Shown here one piece after another: positions 1-7,789 of a stretch of 64,000 bases of DNA; the stretch's first letter is position 1, and every line of letters begins with the position of its first letter. Under the pieces are notes generated by a model. The model did not search any database, was not told the origin of the DNA, and saw nothing but the letters and a program-made list of their open reading frames with translations. The stretch is from JAHJDR01 sp964609965 (GTDB lineage Bacteria; UBA10199; JADGCS01). The position numbers and the translations under genes were made by a program. The stretch is taken from contig CAZSTS010000008.1 in the NCBI GenBank assembly GCA_964609965.1, forward strand, positions 1 to 64,000. Reading direction: 5' to 3'.

Positions 1-30
1 CTAGGGACTCTCATCCCTCATTTTGGCCAA

Positions 31-744
31 TTACACAAAATTATTTACACTCCCGAATTTAATGGCATTGAATTTGTAGATTTCTCCATCTCCAATAGCG
101 ATATTGTTATTATCAATCACCTCACCACTATTAACTCCTCCCTGTGGTTCGCCTGTAGGAGGATTGATGAAGCCATCGTAATAAACATCTGTATTCATAA
201 TTATCTTCATGGCTTTTTGGGAAAGTAGGCTATTGGTCCAAGAGATCGTCATTTTTTCGATAATGAATTTTGATAGACAGGTTTTTTTAAATAAAATGTT
301 TTTGATTTCGCCTGTGTTGTCTTCAAAATTAAAAACATGTGAGTCAAAAAACTGAACACAATCTTTTGCAAAGTCTGTTTTGACGGTATACTTTGATCTA
401 GCTTTTGAGACTTGTCCCTTTACATCGAGTAAGCCTGCAACAGGATTGGCAATAACCTCCATTTTTCCATTTCCAATTGGTTTATTGCCATAAGTACTTG
501 GATTTTGACCTTCGCTTATCTGGGTTGTAGCGAATTCAATGGCTGCTAATGAAATTTTTTGAGCCTGAGTTTTTTGCATGTGATTTGCAGCACCTGAAAG
601 ACTGCCTGAATGAACTTGAACTAAAGATAGTGAAGAGTAGGTTAATACGAGCATGGTAATGATGGTCAAGATCATTACTGAACCGCTTTGATTGTCTTTG
701 ACTAACTGTTTTAGAGATTGAAAAAATGTTTTAATGTTATGCAT
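31..744 (-). CDS. PilX-like pilus-assembly/secreted anchor protein
   Basis: 237 aa. A short basic N-terminus is followed by one hydrophobic helix at about residues 22-43 (starting SGSVMILTIITMLVLTYSS). The rest is polar and predicted to lie outside the membrane. A residue block rich in K/Q before a GS and a long hydrophobic stretch, then repeated alpha-helical segments (HMQKTQAQKISLAAIEFA), is the layout of PilX/PilV-type accessory proteins of type IV pili. No clear prepilin peptidase Gly-Phe-Thr-x4-Glu motif is present, so it is PilX-like rather than a true pilin. No pilus gene lies next to it here; partners may lie to the left of the window. The assignment rests on the N-terminal pattern only. 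Confidence 0.5.
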   Translation of the reverse strand: MHNIKTFFQSLKQLVKDNQSGSVMILTIITMLVLTYSSLSLVQVHSGSLSGAANHMQKTQAQKISLAAIEFATTQISEGQNPSTYGNKPIGNGKMEVIANPVAGLLDVKGQVSKARSKYTVKTDFAKDCVQFFDSHVFNFEDNTGEIKNILFKKTCLSKFIIEKMTISWTNSLLSQKAMKIIMNTDVYYDGFINPPTGEPQGGVNSGEVIDNNNIAIGDGEIYKFNAIKFGSVNNFV

Positions 745-1121
745 TTATACTAGCTAGTTTAAAGTTAATTCTTGGTCTTCATTAATCGAGGAAAAAACAG
801 GTGTCAAGCTATGGCACAAACGCAAAAAGTACAAGCTCTTGATATTAGTGTGTTAATTCGAGTACACGCATGATATTAATAGCAAATTATCAAGAAGCTC
901 CATTCAGAACCTGTTTTATTACCCAAGAATGCCGTCCAAATTCAGTAAAAATTGAAGATGCATATTACATGCCAATCATTATGAATAATTACCTTAGTTA
1001 TATTAGGTTATTACTAGAATATTAGCTATCACTTTTTCCCGTTTTTCCTCTTCATTATCACTATAGAAATTTGCATTGATAAATATATGTCGCAATTACG
1101 ATAATAGCTGTTTTGGTGCTG
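745..1121. other. Intergenic region with no convincing gene
   Basis: 377 bases between two minus-strand genes. AT-rich, with no long open frame. The only reading frame with a start is a 51-codon one on the plus strand at 870..1025 without a ribosome binding site. The upstream promoter of the PilX-like gene should lie at about 745-830, but no strong -35/-10 pair stands out. Confidence 0.5.
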
Positions 1122-1544
1122 TTAACTCTTTGCATAATGTGAAGGAGGTGTTTTGTCCTTATCTTGGAAATGAAGGTATAGCAAAAGGACATTGGTGGTT
1201 AATAGAAAACCATACAAGAAGATCAGGATAATATTCATAATGAGGCTGACCAAGTTCATCGTAAATAAGATATTAATGACAAGAAAAGTATAAAGTGTGG
1301 GTGTGAAAACCTTTTCGAAATGAAGTTCAATACCACGGCCTTTGTATTTTTTGCCATACCAAGGGATGAACGCAAATAAAGTAATGAAGATCGCAAAAAT
1401 GGAGACAGTAATAAATGTTATTCGAAAGAAGGGTGAAAGTATTTCGTCTAATATACAGAAGTTGTATAACCACAAAGAAAAAGTGATGAGGGTGATGATT
1501 TTAGGGAAGAGTGTTTTTGCAGAATGAACGAATTTATTTTTCAT
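1122..1544 (-). CDS. Small integral membrane protein, unknown function
   Basis: 140 aa with four hydrophobic segments at about residues 14-32, 40-62, 84-104 and 104-126, and a short polar C-terminus ending in PPSHYAKS. A charged loop (YGKKYKGRGIELHFEK) separates the second and third helices. No family recognised. Its start overlaps the end of the upstream radical SAM gene by 11 bases, so the two are probably co-transcribed. It may be a membrane partner of that enzyme, but nothing in the sequence shows this. Confidence 0.6.
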   Translation of the reverse strand: MKNKFVHSAKTLFPKIITLITFSLWLYNFCILDEILSPFFRITFITVSIFAIFITLFAFIPWYGKKYKGRGIELHFEKVFTPTLYTFLVINILFTMNLVSLIMNIILIFLYGFLLTTNVLLLYLHFQDKDKTPPSHYAKS

Positions 1545-3105
1545 ATGTAAAATCTCTTAAGGCTTTTTTAATGTTTCCATTTTCTTTGAAAACATTGATG
1601 AGGAAACGACTTACAGCAATGCTTCCATTTGCTAACAAAGCTTGAATATAACTCGAAAAGGGGCTTTCGTGGTTGATCTGAATATTGCCCAAAGGCAAAA
1701 GACTTCTTTTAATCGTATTAGTTTTTTCTTTCAACTCTTGTGTTCCAGAAAAAAGTTCGTTTTGAAATGGGGTTCTTGGTTTGGGGACAAAAGGGTTGAT
1801 GCTAAGTAGAATTTTTGTGAGTTTTCCTTGTTTCTTTGCCTGGGCAAGAAGGGTGTTGTTGGCATTCTTAATGAGGTCAATTGTCTTTTCAATGTCATGA
1901 GACGTTTCACCTGGCAGCCCAATCATTAGGTAAATTTTGATTCGTGGAGTTCCCATTTCAGCAAGGGTGTTAATAGTTTCCAGAATTTTCTTATTTGTTA
2001 TTTTCTTGTTTAACTGGTGTCGCAGCTGGTCTGAACCTGCTTCAGGGGCAATGGCTATTGTTTTATGACCGCTTAATTTGAGTTGTTCGATAACGGGAAT
2101 TGTAATGTCATCAACTCTTAGTGAAGATGGTGAAAAGGTGCCTTGGTGTTGATGAATGAATTCACAGAGCTCGATAAAGCCAGGGTAGCGCAAAAGATTA
2201 GTTCCAATGAGGCCAATCTTATTTCTGTGTTTGAGTCCTTCTAAAATCTGTTCTTTTATAAGGGAAGGATTACGTTCTCTAAACGGTGTTGCCACAAAGC
2301 ATTCTGCACAGAACTTGCATCCATATTGGCAGCCTCTTTGAAGTTCTATGAGGGACGATTGACCAAACTCTGTGTATGGAGTGTGAATAACCGTTTGTGT
2401 GGGGTATTGGTTAATATCTTTTGTGATAGCTCGTTTGTATTGTTTAAGATGTTCAGGCGAACAGCGGTTGTTGAGTGTTCCTGGATAGGGGCGTGCTATG
2501 CAAATCTTGTTTTGGTTCGAAGGCGTGCATTGTTCTTGTATGTTCGCGCCAACGTAGCAGCCTGTGATGTTTTCAAGCTGATTGAGCTTTTCGGATCGAG
2601 AGATATTTGAACGCAAGAGCTCTGTTATTTGAGGGATGGCTTCTTCTCCTTCACCAATAAAAACAACATCGCAAAAAGGACGAATGGGCTCAGGATTAAT
2701 TGTGACCGCTGTTCCACCAGCAATAACGATTGGGTCGTTTTCTTTTCTTTCTTTTGCCAAAAGAGGGATTCCAGCTTGACTGAGAATAGGCAGAATATTC
2801 AGATAATCAATTTCAAACGAAATAGAAAAAGCCAAACAGTCTGAGTCACTGACTAGGCGATTTGTTTCAAAGGTTCGTAGATTATTTTTTTGAGTAGGTA
2901 AGAAAACTCTTTCGCAGACGCAGTTACTATCAGAATTAAAAAGAGAGTATAGGCTTTGAAATCCCAAATTACTCATGCCCACAAAATAAGAATTAGGATA
3001 GATGAGGGCTATTGAGGGATTGCCAGCGCCTTTTTTAATAATCGTACCAGTTTCTTTTGCTATAATATCTTTGGTTGTTAAATTATTTTGAGAGGGTCGA
3101 CCCAT
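1534..3105 (-). CDS. B12-binding radical SAM protein
   Basis: 523 aa. The N-terminal half resembles a cobalamin-binding Rossmann domain: IALIYPNSYFVGMSNLGFQ at about 32-50 and IVIAGGTAVTINPEPI at about 126-141. The radical SAM core follows, with the cluster motif C259-x3-C263-x2-C266 (RGCQYGCKFC), then TIM-barrel segments such as IAIAPEAGSDQLR and IKIYLMIGLPGET. The architecture matches the family often annotated as B12-binding domain-containing radical SAM protein (relatives of TIGR03960-type proteins), whose substrate I cannot name. A further Cys (FCAECF) follows the cluster motif. Downstream, a small membrane protein overlaps its end. The family is well supported; the reaction is unknown. 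Confidence 0.85.
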   Translation of the reverse strand: MGRPSQNNLTTKDIIAKETGTIIKKGAGNPSIALIYPNSYFVGMSNLGFQSLYSLFNSDSNCVCERVFLPTQKNNLRTFETNRLVSDSDCLAFSISFEIDYLNILPILSQAGIPLLAKERKENDPIVIAGGTAVTINPEPIRPFCDVVFIGEGEEAIPQITELLRSNISRSEKLNQLENITGCYVGANIQEQCTPSNQNKICIARPYPGTLNNRCSPEHLKQYKRAITKDINQYPTQTVIHTPYTEFGQSSLIELQRGCQYGCKFCAECFVATPFRERNPSLIKEQILEGLKHRNKIGLIGTNLLRYPGFIELCEFIHQHQGTFSPSSLRVDDITIPVIEQLKLSGHKTIAIAPEAGSDQLRHQLNKKITNKKILETINTLAEMGTPRIKIYLMIGLPGETSHDIEKTIDLIKNANNTLLAQAKKQGKLTKILLSINPFVPKPRTPFQNELFSGTQELKEKTNTIKRSLLPLGNIQINHESPFSSYIQALLANGSIAVSRFLINVFKENGNIKKALRDFTYEK

Positions 3106-3137
3106 TAAGTGGTGTGTTTAGAGGATTAATAAAACGG

Positions 3138-3184
3138 CTTCTGGTTCTGCCTTTGTTAACCTAAGTCGACAAAGGCAAAACCAG
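3138..3184 (-). terminator. Hairpin terminator after RNase P RNA
   Basis: Near-perfect inverted repeat (ctggttctgcctttg at 3141-3155 against caaaggcaaaaccag at 3170-3184). Read on the minus strand it is followed by a weak T-rich tract (CCGTTTTATT). It lies just beyond the 3' end of the RNase P RNA and before the radical SAM gene. Confidence 0.6.
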
Positions 3185-3190
3185 AGTTTA

Positions 3191-3605
3191 GAATAACAGA
3201 CGGTAAGCCGGATTTTGTTCACCCAGCACTGTTAAGTGTTGGGCTCCATGTTCATTTATCTAGGATAACTGTTGCCAGTTATCTCGTGCAGTTTACCCAT
3301 TCTGCTCTTTTGCTTGCTGGATATCATTAAGATAGCAGCGATTCAAAAGCATGACCGGGACAATCATGATTCCTGTGTTACCACAGGAAAGGACAGAACC
3401 TATTTAACCTTGCAACCCATAGAGTTTACCCTTTTCACTACAGCCTCACAAAGCACAAGGCTCTGTAAGCGCACTTGGTTTCTGTGGCACTAGTCCTCAG
3501 TCTTCTAAACAAGGCTGGACGGGTGTTACCCGCTATGGTTCCCTTTAGTGTCCGGACTTTCCTCCCCGCACCGAAGTGCGCAGCGAACATGTGTCTGTTT
3601 TAGCT
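3191..3605 (-). ncRNA. rnpB: RNase P RNA, bacterial class A
   Basis: Catalytic RNA of RNase P, which removes 5' leaders from pre-tRNAs. On the minus strand the 5' part carries the conserved GAGGAAAGTCCGGAC block (complement at about 3549-3565), and the 3' part ends in the typical AUCCGGCUUACCG segment (complement at about 3200-3216). The terminal P1 helix is visible: AACAGAC (complement near 3593-3599) pairs with GTCTGTT (complement near 3195-3201). Other conserved blocks such as gagtttaccc (complement strand, 3422-3431) and the P4 region near 3240-3300 are present. Ends are approximate. A hairpin terminator follows. Confidence 0.93.
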
Positions 3606-3631
3606 AGGGGCGATTATACGACATGAGGAGC

Positions 3632-4060
3632 TTAAGTTGCAAGGGGGAGATTGTCATCGATGGCTTGATTGGCTAATTTATCGGCGATTTTGTTATTTTC
3701 ACGCTTCACATGCTCAAATTTTACTTGAGTAAAAAAGAGTAGTAATTTTTTGATAGTTTTAAATAAGGGAATAATATTAGGGTGTTTCACTCGATATTCG
3801 CCCTTGAGCTGCTTTACCATGAGCTCCGAGTCTGCTCTTAAGATAATGTTTTTTGCACCGAGTTTAGTAAGGTTTTCTAAGGCAAGTATGAGGGCGTGGT
3901 ATTCAGCTTGGTTATTGGTCATTTCACCCAAAAACTTTGTATACTCATATTCTTCTCCCTCCGGAGATGAAATGGCAGCACCACAGCCAGCAATTCCAGG
4001 GTTTCCGCGACTGGCACCATCAGTATACACTAACCAAGCTTGAGCCGTGTTTTTATTCAT
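3632..4060 (-). CDS. rnhA: Ribonuclease HI
   Basis: 142 aa, the normal length for bacterial RNase HI, which cuts the RNA strand of RNA-DNA hybrids. All four catalytic carboxylates are visible: D14 (VYTDGASRGNPG), E53 (NNQAEY), D77 (LRADSEL) and D127 (NNKIADKLAN). The sequence is closer to the reverse-transcriptase-like RNase HI subgroup than to E. coli RnhA. It sits 15 bases downstream of a small hypothetical gene on the same strand and close to rnpB. No clear ribosome binding site precedes the ATG. Confidence 0.9.
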   Translation of the reverse strand: MNKNTAQAWLVYTDGASRGNPGIAGCGAAISSPEGEEYEYTKFLGEMTNNQAEYHALILALENLTKLGAKNIILRADSELMVKQLKGEYRVKHPNIIPLFKTIKKLLLFFTQVKFEHVKRENNKIADKLANQAIDDNLPLAT

Positions 4061-4075
4061 AACAAATTGTATTCA

Positions 4076-4363
4076 TTAAGAAATTTTAAATGATTTGAGG
4101 AGTATGTTTTCTTCATGTGGTGTTAATTTAGAGATAACTTTATGAATATTATCAGTCATCTCCTTTTGCTTAACAGAGTCTTTGCTTATTGTTATTTGAT
4201 TATGTGACGCTGATTTAAGATTGTTGGCTACTTCATGCAAGATGCTTGAAACCTCTGCCTTGGAAAATGAAGGCAGCCCTTTCAGAGATGAAAAAGATTC
4301 ATTATCTGCTAAAAAAATTAATAATTCCGCTATAGTGTCGGGTGAATATTTTTTAAATTCCAT
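4076..4363 (-). CDS. Hypothetical small helical protein
   Basis: About 95 aa, predicted all-helical (MEFKKYSPDTIAELLIFLAD at the start), with no membrane segment and no family I recognise. Two in-frame ATGs exist at 4369 and 4363. The purine-rich AAGAGGT is only 2 bases from the first but well spaced from the second, so 4363 is preferred. It precedes rnhA by 15 bases and may share its transcript. Confidence 0.5.
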   Translation of the reverse strand: MEFKKYSPDTIAELLIFLADNESFSSLKGLPSFSKAEVSSILHEVANNLKSASHNQITISKDSVKQKEMTDNIHKVISKLTPHEENILLKSFKIS

Positions 4364-4721
4364 AATCATTACCTCTTATTATGCTTCGGTATTACTATTT
4401 TTATGATGAATGTCAACTCTGAAGCAAAATAAACAACCAAATAAAAACAAACACTTAAGCTCAGTAAAGGGCTCCTTTTTTAAAAGACTGCCCTATGTTA
4501 CCCTATGTTTTGCCTAGAAAATATAGGCTACCCCTAGGTTACATTGTATGGTTTTACAATGTTTCCTAAGGAGTATCGCTTATACAAAGTAAAAGTTGCG
4601 TGATATTTTTTATATAAGCGAAAAGTTAAAAGAAATAGCAATAGTTCAGAACTATTCCTGTTTACTATTCCTGTTCACTTGCCTAAAAGTGACTGAACCC
4701 TTTTCGTGTTAAGGAGAAATC
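4364..4721. other. Intergenic region with inverted repeats
   Basis: About 350 bases between divergent genes. It holds a tandem ccctatgtta/ccctatgttt at 4491-4510, a short hairpin gcctagaaaatataggc at 4512-4528, and a perfect 8-bp inverted repeat acattgta/tacaatgt at 4541-4562 with a 6-base spacer. A longer pair, cgcttata at 4577 and tataagcg near 4614-4621, follows. These look like operator or leader structures for the TerB-like gene. No known riboswitch recognised. Confidence 0.35.
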
Positions 4722-5267
4722 ATGGCAGATAATTTTTTTGAGGCACTAAAAACTAAATTCGGTAAGGCTTTTTCTACACAAGATAAACAATCTGATTACA
4801 AAAAAGAAGAACTGGATTCACTCAAAAGTATTATGGATGAACTGGATCATCTTCCAACAGAAGAGGCGAGGTATCTTGCTGTGTTTTCTTTTATTCTTTT
4901 TCGAGTAGCCTATGCAGACAGTCATGTGAGCGAAGAAGAGCTGAATAAAATTGAATCACTTATTGTAGGGTTTGGAGGTCTGTCAAAATCTCAAGCAGCC
5001 CTTGTTGCCAAGATGGCAAAATCTCAAAACATACTCTTTGGTGGCACAGATAATTTTCTTGTGGTGAGAGAGTTTAAACAAATGGCTACACAAGAGCAAA
5101 GTTATCAACTACTCGAATGTCTTTTTGCTGTAGCGGCGAGTGATGATTCAATTTCGAGTTTGGAGAGCGATACAATTCGCATGATTTCTAAAGAACTTGG
5201 CATAGAGCATCAGGAATTTATTGCGATCAGAAGTGGGTTTAGGGATAAGTTGGAGGCGCTGAAATAA
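4722..5267 (+). CDS. TerB-like (tellurite-resistance B / DjlA N-terminal family) protein
   Basis: 181 aa, soluble and helical. From about residue 40, the segment EEARYLAVFSFILFRVAYADSHVSEEELNKIESLI has the TerB pattern: a hydrophobic helix, then A-D-x-x-x-x-x-E-x-x-x-I. This is repeated around residues 133-165 (LFAVAASDDSISSLESDTIRMISKELGI), giving the two-fold arrangement typical of the family. TerB-family domains occur in stress and membrane-associated proteins; the exact role is unknown. AAGGAG stands 7 bases before the ATG. It is monocistronic and is followed by a palindromic repeat rather than a terminator with a T-run. Confidence 0.75.
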   Translation: MADNFFEALKTKFGKAFSTQDKQSDYKKEELDSLKSIMDELDHLPTEEARYLAVFSFILFRVAYADSHVSEEELNKIESLIVGFGGLSKSQAALVAKMAKSQNILFGGTDNFLVVREFKQMATQEQSYQLLECLFAVAASDDSISSLESDTIRMISKELGIEHQEFIAIRSGFRDKLEALK

Positions 5268-5275
5268 ATAGCGTT

Positions 5276-5380
5276 TATCGGTTACGGCAACGATGCCCGT
5301 ATCGTCTAACGGTTAGGGTTACGTTAAATCAAACCGTCACCGGATAACGTAACCGAAACGGGTTTCGTAACCGAATGACG
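5276..5380. repeat. Dispersed palindromic repeat, GTAACC family, copy 1
   Basis: Contains cccgtatcgtctaacgg, ggttagggttacgtta and the facing arm taacgtaacc, then gaaacgggtttcgtaac. Related copies lie at 17835-17882 (half element) and 48168-48262 (full element). It lies between two convergent genes. Confidence 0.7.
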
Positions 5381-5394
5381 AGTACCGAACCCCA

Positions 5395-6612
5395 TCATCC
5401 CATCCACACACTTTTTCTCTTCTTCAAAAGATCAACTAGGATGTCTTGAATGTCCTCCCGAACTTTTTCAGACAGTTTGTGGATCATGAGTTCATCATCC
5501 AAAGAAGATTTAGTGTGCTTGTCAAAAGAAAGCGGTTTACCGAAGTGTATAGACCATTTTGTGGGCAGAGGAAGAACTCCCAATAACCCCAAAAAAGGAA
5601 ACGTGGGAGTGATAGGGAGATAAGGCACGCCAATGGATTTTGCTAGAATATTTGATTTAAAAATAATGGGATGGATTTCTTCGGCGCCTACAATGCCAAC
5701 AGGGATCAAGGGGCTCTTTGTTTTGATACATAGTTTGATGAACCCACCACGACCAAAACGTTGTAATTTGTATCTTTGATTATAGTATTTGCCAATCCCT
5801 TTCACGCCTTCGGGAAAAACAATAACAAGGTGATCAGAGGAGAGTAGTCTTTCGGCATTCTCCTGACAGGCTCTAATCCCGCCGGTGCGGTTGATGAATG
5901 AACCCAAGATAGGCATGTGAAAAACAAAATCCTCAACCAAAAACCGTGCGTCTTTTCTGACAGGATGTTCATTTGCTATTGCACAAGCTAACATCGATCC
6001 ATCATAAGGAACAGTGCCAGAATGATTGCCTACAAGGAGACTCCGGCCTTCATTAGGAATGTTGTTAATGCCAGTGGTTTCGACACGCCAGTATTTATAG
6101 TATAAAAAATCAAAAACGGGTTTTACTTTTTGAATAAGAGAAGCGTCCATGCCAAATTCGTCAACTTCTTGCTTCTCGAGGGATTCTTTGTCGAATTTAG
6201 AAACAACGTTATTATAAAAATCAAAACTGAGAATATTCACAAGTTGAGAAGTGAGATTTTTAATAAACTTGAGTTCTTCTTTGTTGGTTTTGCTTTTTGC
6301 TTGGTCATTTAGTGTGGCGATTGTTTTTTTGATGCGGTTTTCGAGAACCTTAGAAAATTCGCTGAATTCTTTTTTGAATTCTTTGTTTAGATTCTGTTTG
6401 CTGTTTTTTTTGTAAAGATTGTTGACGTCATTTTCAAGCTCTTCGATGCTGTATTTAAGATCTTTTTCGATCTCGTTAATTTGGCTTTCTAATTTGTTTG
6501 AAAGAGATTCAAATGTTTCTGTGGTTTCAGTTTTTTTTGTCTTTTTGTTTCGTTGTTTTGTAAAATCAACTACATGAACATTTGAGGCTGTATTTTTAGT
6601 CTGTTTTTTCAT
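5395..6612 (-). CDS. Lysophospholipid acyltransferase-family protein with N-terminal coiled coil
   Basis: 405 aa. Residues 1-150 are highly charged and predicted coiled coil. The PlsC-like acyltransferase domain follows: the NHSG motif with H197 and D204 (the catalytic His/Asp pair, wider spacing than the usual H-x4-D), then FPEG at 266-269 and LIPVGIVGAEE. Family members transfer acyl groups to lysophospholipids or related acceptors at the inner membrane. The coiled coil is an unusual extra part. Its start overlaps the stop of the SDR gene by four bases (ATGA), so translation is probably coupled. A similar SDR plus acyltransferase pairing occurs in other bacteria, which suggests a joint role in lipid modification. 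Confidence 0.8.
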   Translation of the reverse strand: MKKQTKNTASNVHVVDFTKQRNKKTKKTETTETFESLSNKLESQINEIEKDLKYSIEELENDVNNLYKKNSKQNLNKEFKKEFSEFSKVLENRIKKTIATLNDQAKSKTNKEELKFIKNLTSQLVNILSFDFYNNVVSKFDKESLEKQEVDEFGMDASLIQKVKPVFDFLYYKYWRVETTGINNIPNEGRSLLVGNHSGTVPYDGSMLACAIANEHPVRKDARFLVEDFVFHMPILGSFINRTGGIRACQENAERLLSSDHLVIVFPEGVKGIGKYYNQRYKLQRFGRGGFIKLCIKTKSPLIPVGIVGAEEIHPIIFKSNILAKSIGVPYLPITPTFPFLGLLGVLPLPTKWSIHFGKPLSFDKHTKSSLDDELMIHKLSEKVREDIQDILVDLLKKRKSVWMG

Positions 6613-7616
6613 TTGTTAACTGTTTTAGCTAGGTTAATGTGTCTGAGTCTTTCTGCCCCAACAAAACTGAGCAAAGCTTCTTTTGTCGTGTGTTTGGGGG
6701 TAAAGCCAATGTCTTTTTTCATTTTGTAATTATCTGCAATACAAAGATAGCGCAGGAAATTTACATGTGAAGAGGGCGCTGGTGAAAGGTCTAATAGCCA
6801 CAAGAGCTGAACCATGCTCTTAAAGCCTATCTGAGTTAATTTGACGTTGAGTTTTCCGCAGAGTTCAATCACTCGAGACAATGGTAAAACACCATCTCCT
6901 GCCAAGTTATAGATGCCGGCATGGTCTTCATCAATGAATTTGATCATGGCTTCGATCACATCATCTTCGTGAACAAATTGGAGCAAAGGATCAAATCCTA
7001 ACATGGTGATTACAAAAGGTCTCTGAAAATAACGCGTTTTATAACTATTTATAGAGGGACCTAAAACTGTGCAAGGTCTGAGTATGGTGACAATTCTGTC
7101 AGGATGTTTTTTTTGATATTTGAGGGCTTGTTTCTCAGCATCGCTTTTGTCTGACAAAAACCGAGATTGCAAATGTCCTCGCGTTGGCATTTTTTCTGTA
7201 AGATAGTTTGGGTTGCTAGGAAAGGCTCCGTAAATATCGGAGGTTGAAACCATGACCACTTTTCTTACAGCAGCTGCGCTACAAGCATTAAAAATATAGT
7301 AAGTTCCAATGGCAATGAATTCGTGAGATTTAGATTCATTTTTTGGGGGTGTTGTTGGAAGCGCTGTATGTATAAGAGTATCGCAATTTTCTTTTTTGAG
7401 AATCTCGGCCAAAGAAACATCGGCTGAAGGTTCGGTGAGATCAAGCTTGTAGTACTTAGTTTTCTTTAAGGTGATATTTGGTTTTTTACTATCGATTGCT
7501 ATGACTTTTTTGTACTTAGGATTTTTCTCAAAATGTTTGAGAAGGTTGTGGGCTTTGAATCCCTGAACACCTACAATAACAATTGATTTAGGCTGTTTAG
7601 CTTTTTTGCGAGACAT
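6609..7616 (-). CDS. Extended SDR / NAD-dependent epimerase-dehydratase family protein
   Basis: 335 aa. An N-terminal Rossmann fold with GVQGFKAHNLL at 16-26 corresponds to the G-x-x-G-x-x-(G/A) nucleotide motif. The active-site Ser/Thr region is VSTSDIYG at 123-130. The position of the catalytic Y-x-x-x-K is occupied by F153-L-S-D-K157, so the usual Tyr seems to be Phe. The C-terminal substrate domain contains LRPCTVLGPSINSY and HEDDVIEAMIKFI. Without the Tyr, classical oxidoreductase activity is doubtful; it may bind NAD(P) and act as a non-redox partner. It is coupled by a 4-base overlap to the acyltransferase downstream. Confidence 0.8.
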   Translation of the reverse strand: MSRKKAKQPKSIVIVGVQGFKAHNLLKHFEKNPKYKKVIAIDSKKPNITLKKTKYYKLDLTEPSADVSLAEILKKENCDTLIHTALPTTPPKNESKSHEFIAIGTYYIFNACSAAAVRKVVMVSTSDIYGAFPSNPNYLTEKMPTRGHLQSRFLSDKSDAEKQALKYQKKHPDRIVTILRPCTVLGPSINSYKTRYFQRPFVITMLGFDPLLQFVHEDDVIEAMIKFIDEDHAGIYNLAGDGVLPLSRVIELCGKLNVKLTQIGFKSMVQLLWLLDLSPAPSSHVNFLRYLCIADNYKMKKDIGFTPKHTTKEALLSFVGAERLRHINLAKTVNK

Positions 7617-7758
7617 TATGTTGGCTTATAGCTGAGTTGGTTGAAAGTTCTCAAGTTTTTTGGGTTTTTATATTGCTTTTTTGATGCAAATCATCAATCT
7701 TTACAAGTTCATGGGTTTATCCCCTATAGTCACTAAGCGTTTATAAAGGCTTATGATA

Positions 7759-7789
7759 GACACAAGGCTCTACGTATTCACCTTGTGTC
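7759..7789. repeat. CACAAGG hairpin, copy 1
   Basis: Inverted repeat gacacaagg (7759-7767) / ccttgtgtc (7781-7789). Copies or part-copies of the same word lie at 28160-28172 and 49642-49670. The right arm overlaps the possible GTG start of the next gene. Confidence 0.6.

Noticed and set aside
870..1025. 51-codon open frame on the plus strand in the first intergenic region
   Set aside because: No ribosome binding site, no extension upstream (stop nearby), and composition like the AT-rich background.
3272..3493. Open frame on the plus strand, 73 codons
   Set aside because: It lies antisense to RNase P RNA, whose conserved sequence explains the region.
5310..5322. ggttagggtt resembles telomere repeats
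   Set aside because: Single unit in a palindromic repeat; the other copies show it is part of a GTAACC hairpin.
7655..7680. tttgggtttttatattgc as a fourth sigma-54 element
   Set aside because: GG-N10-GC spacing holds, but the TGGCA half is absent and the region is T-rich, so chance is likely.
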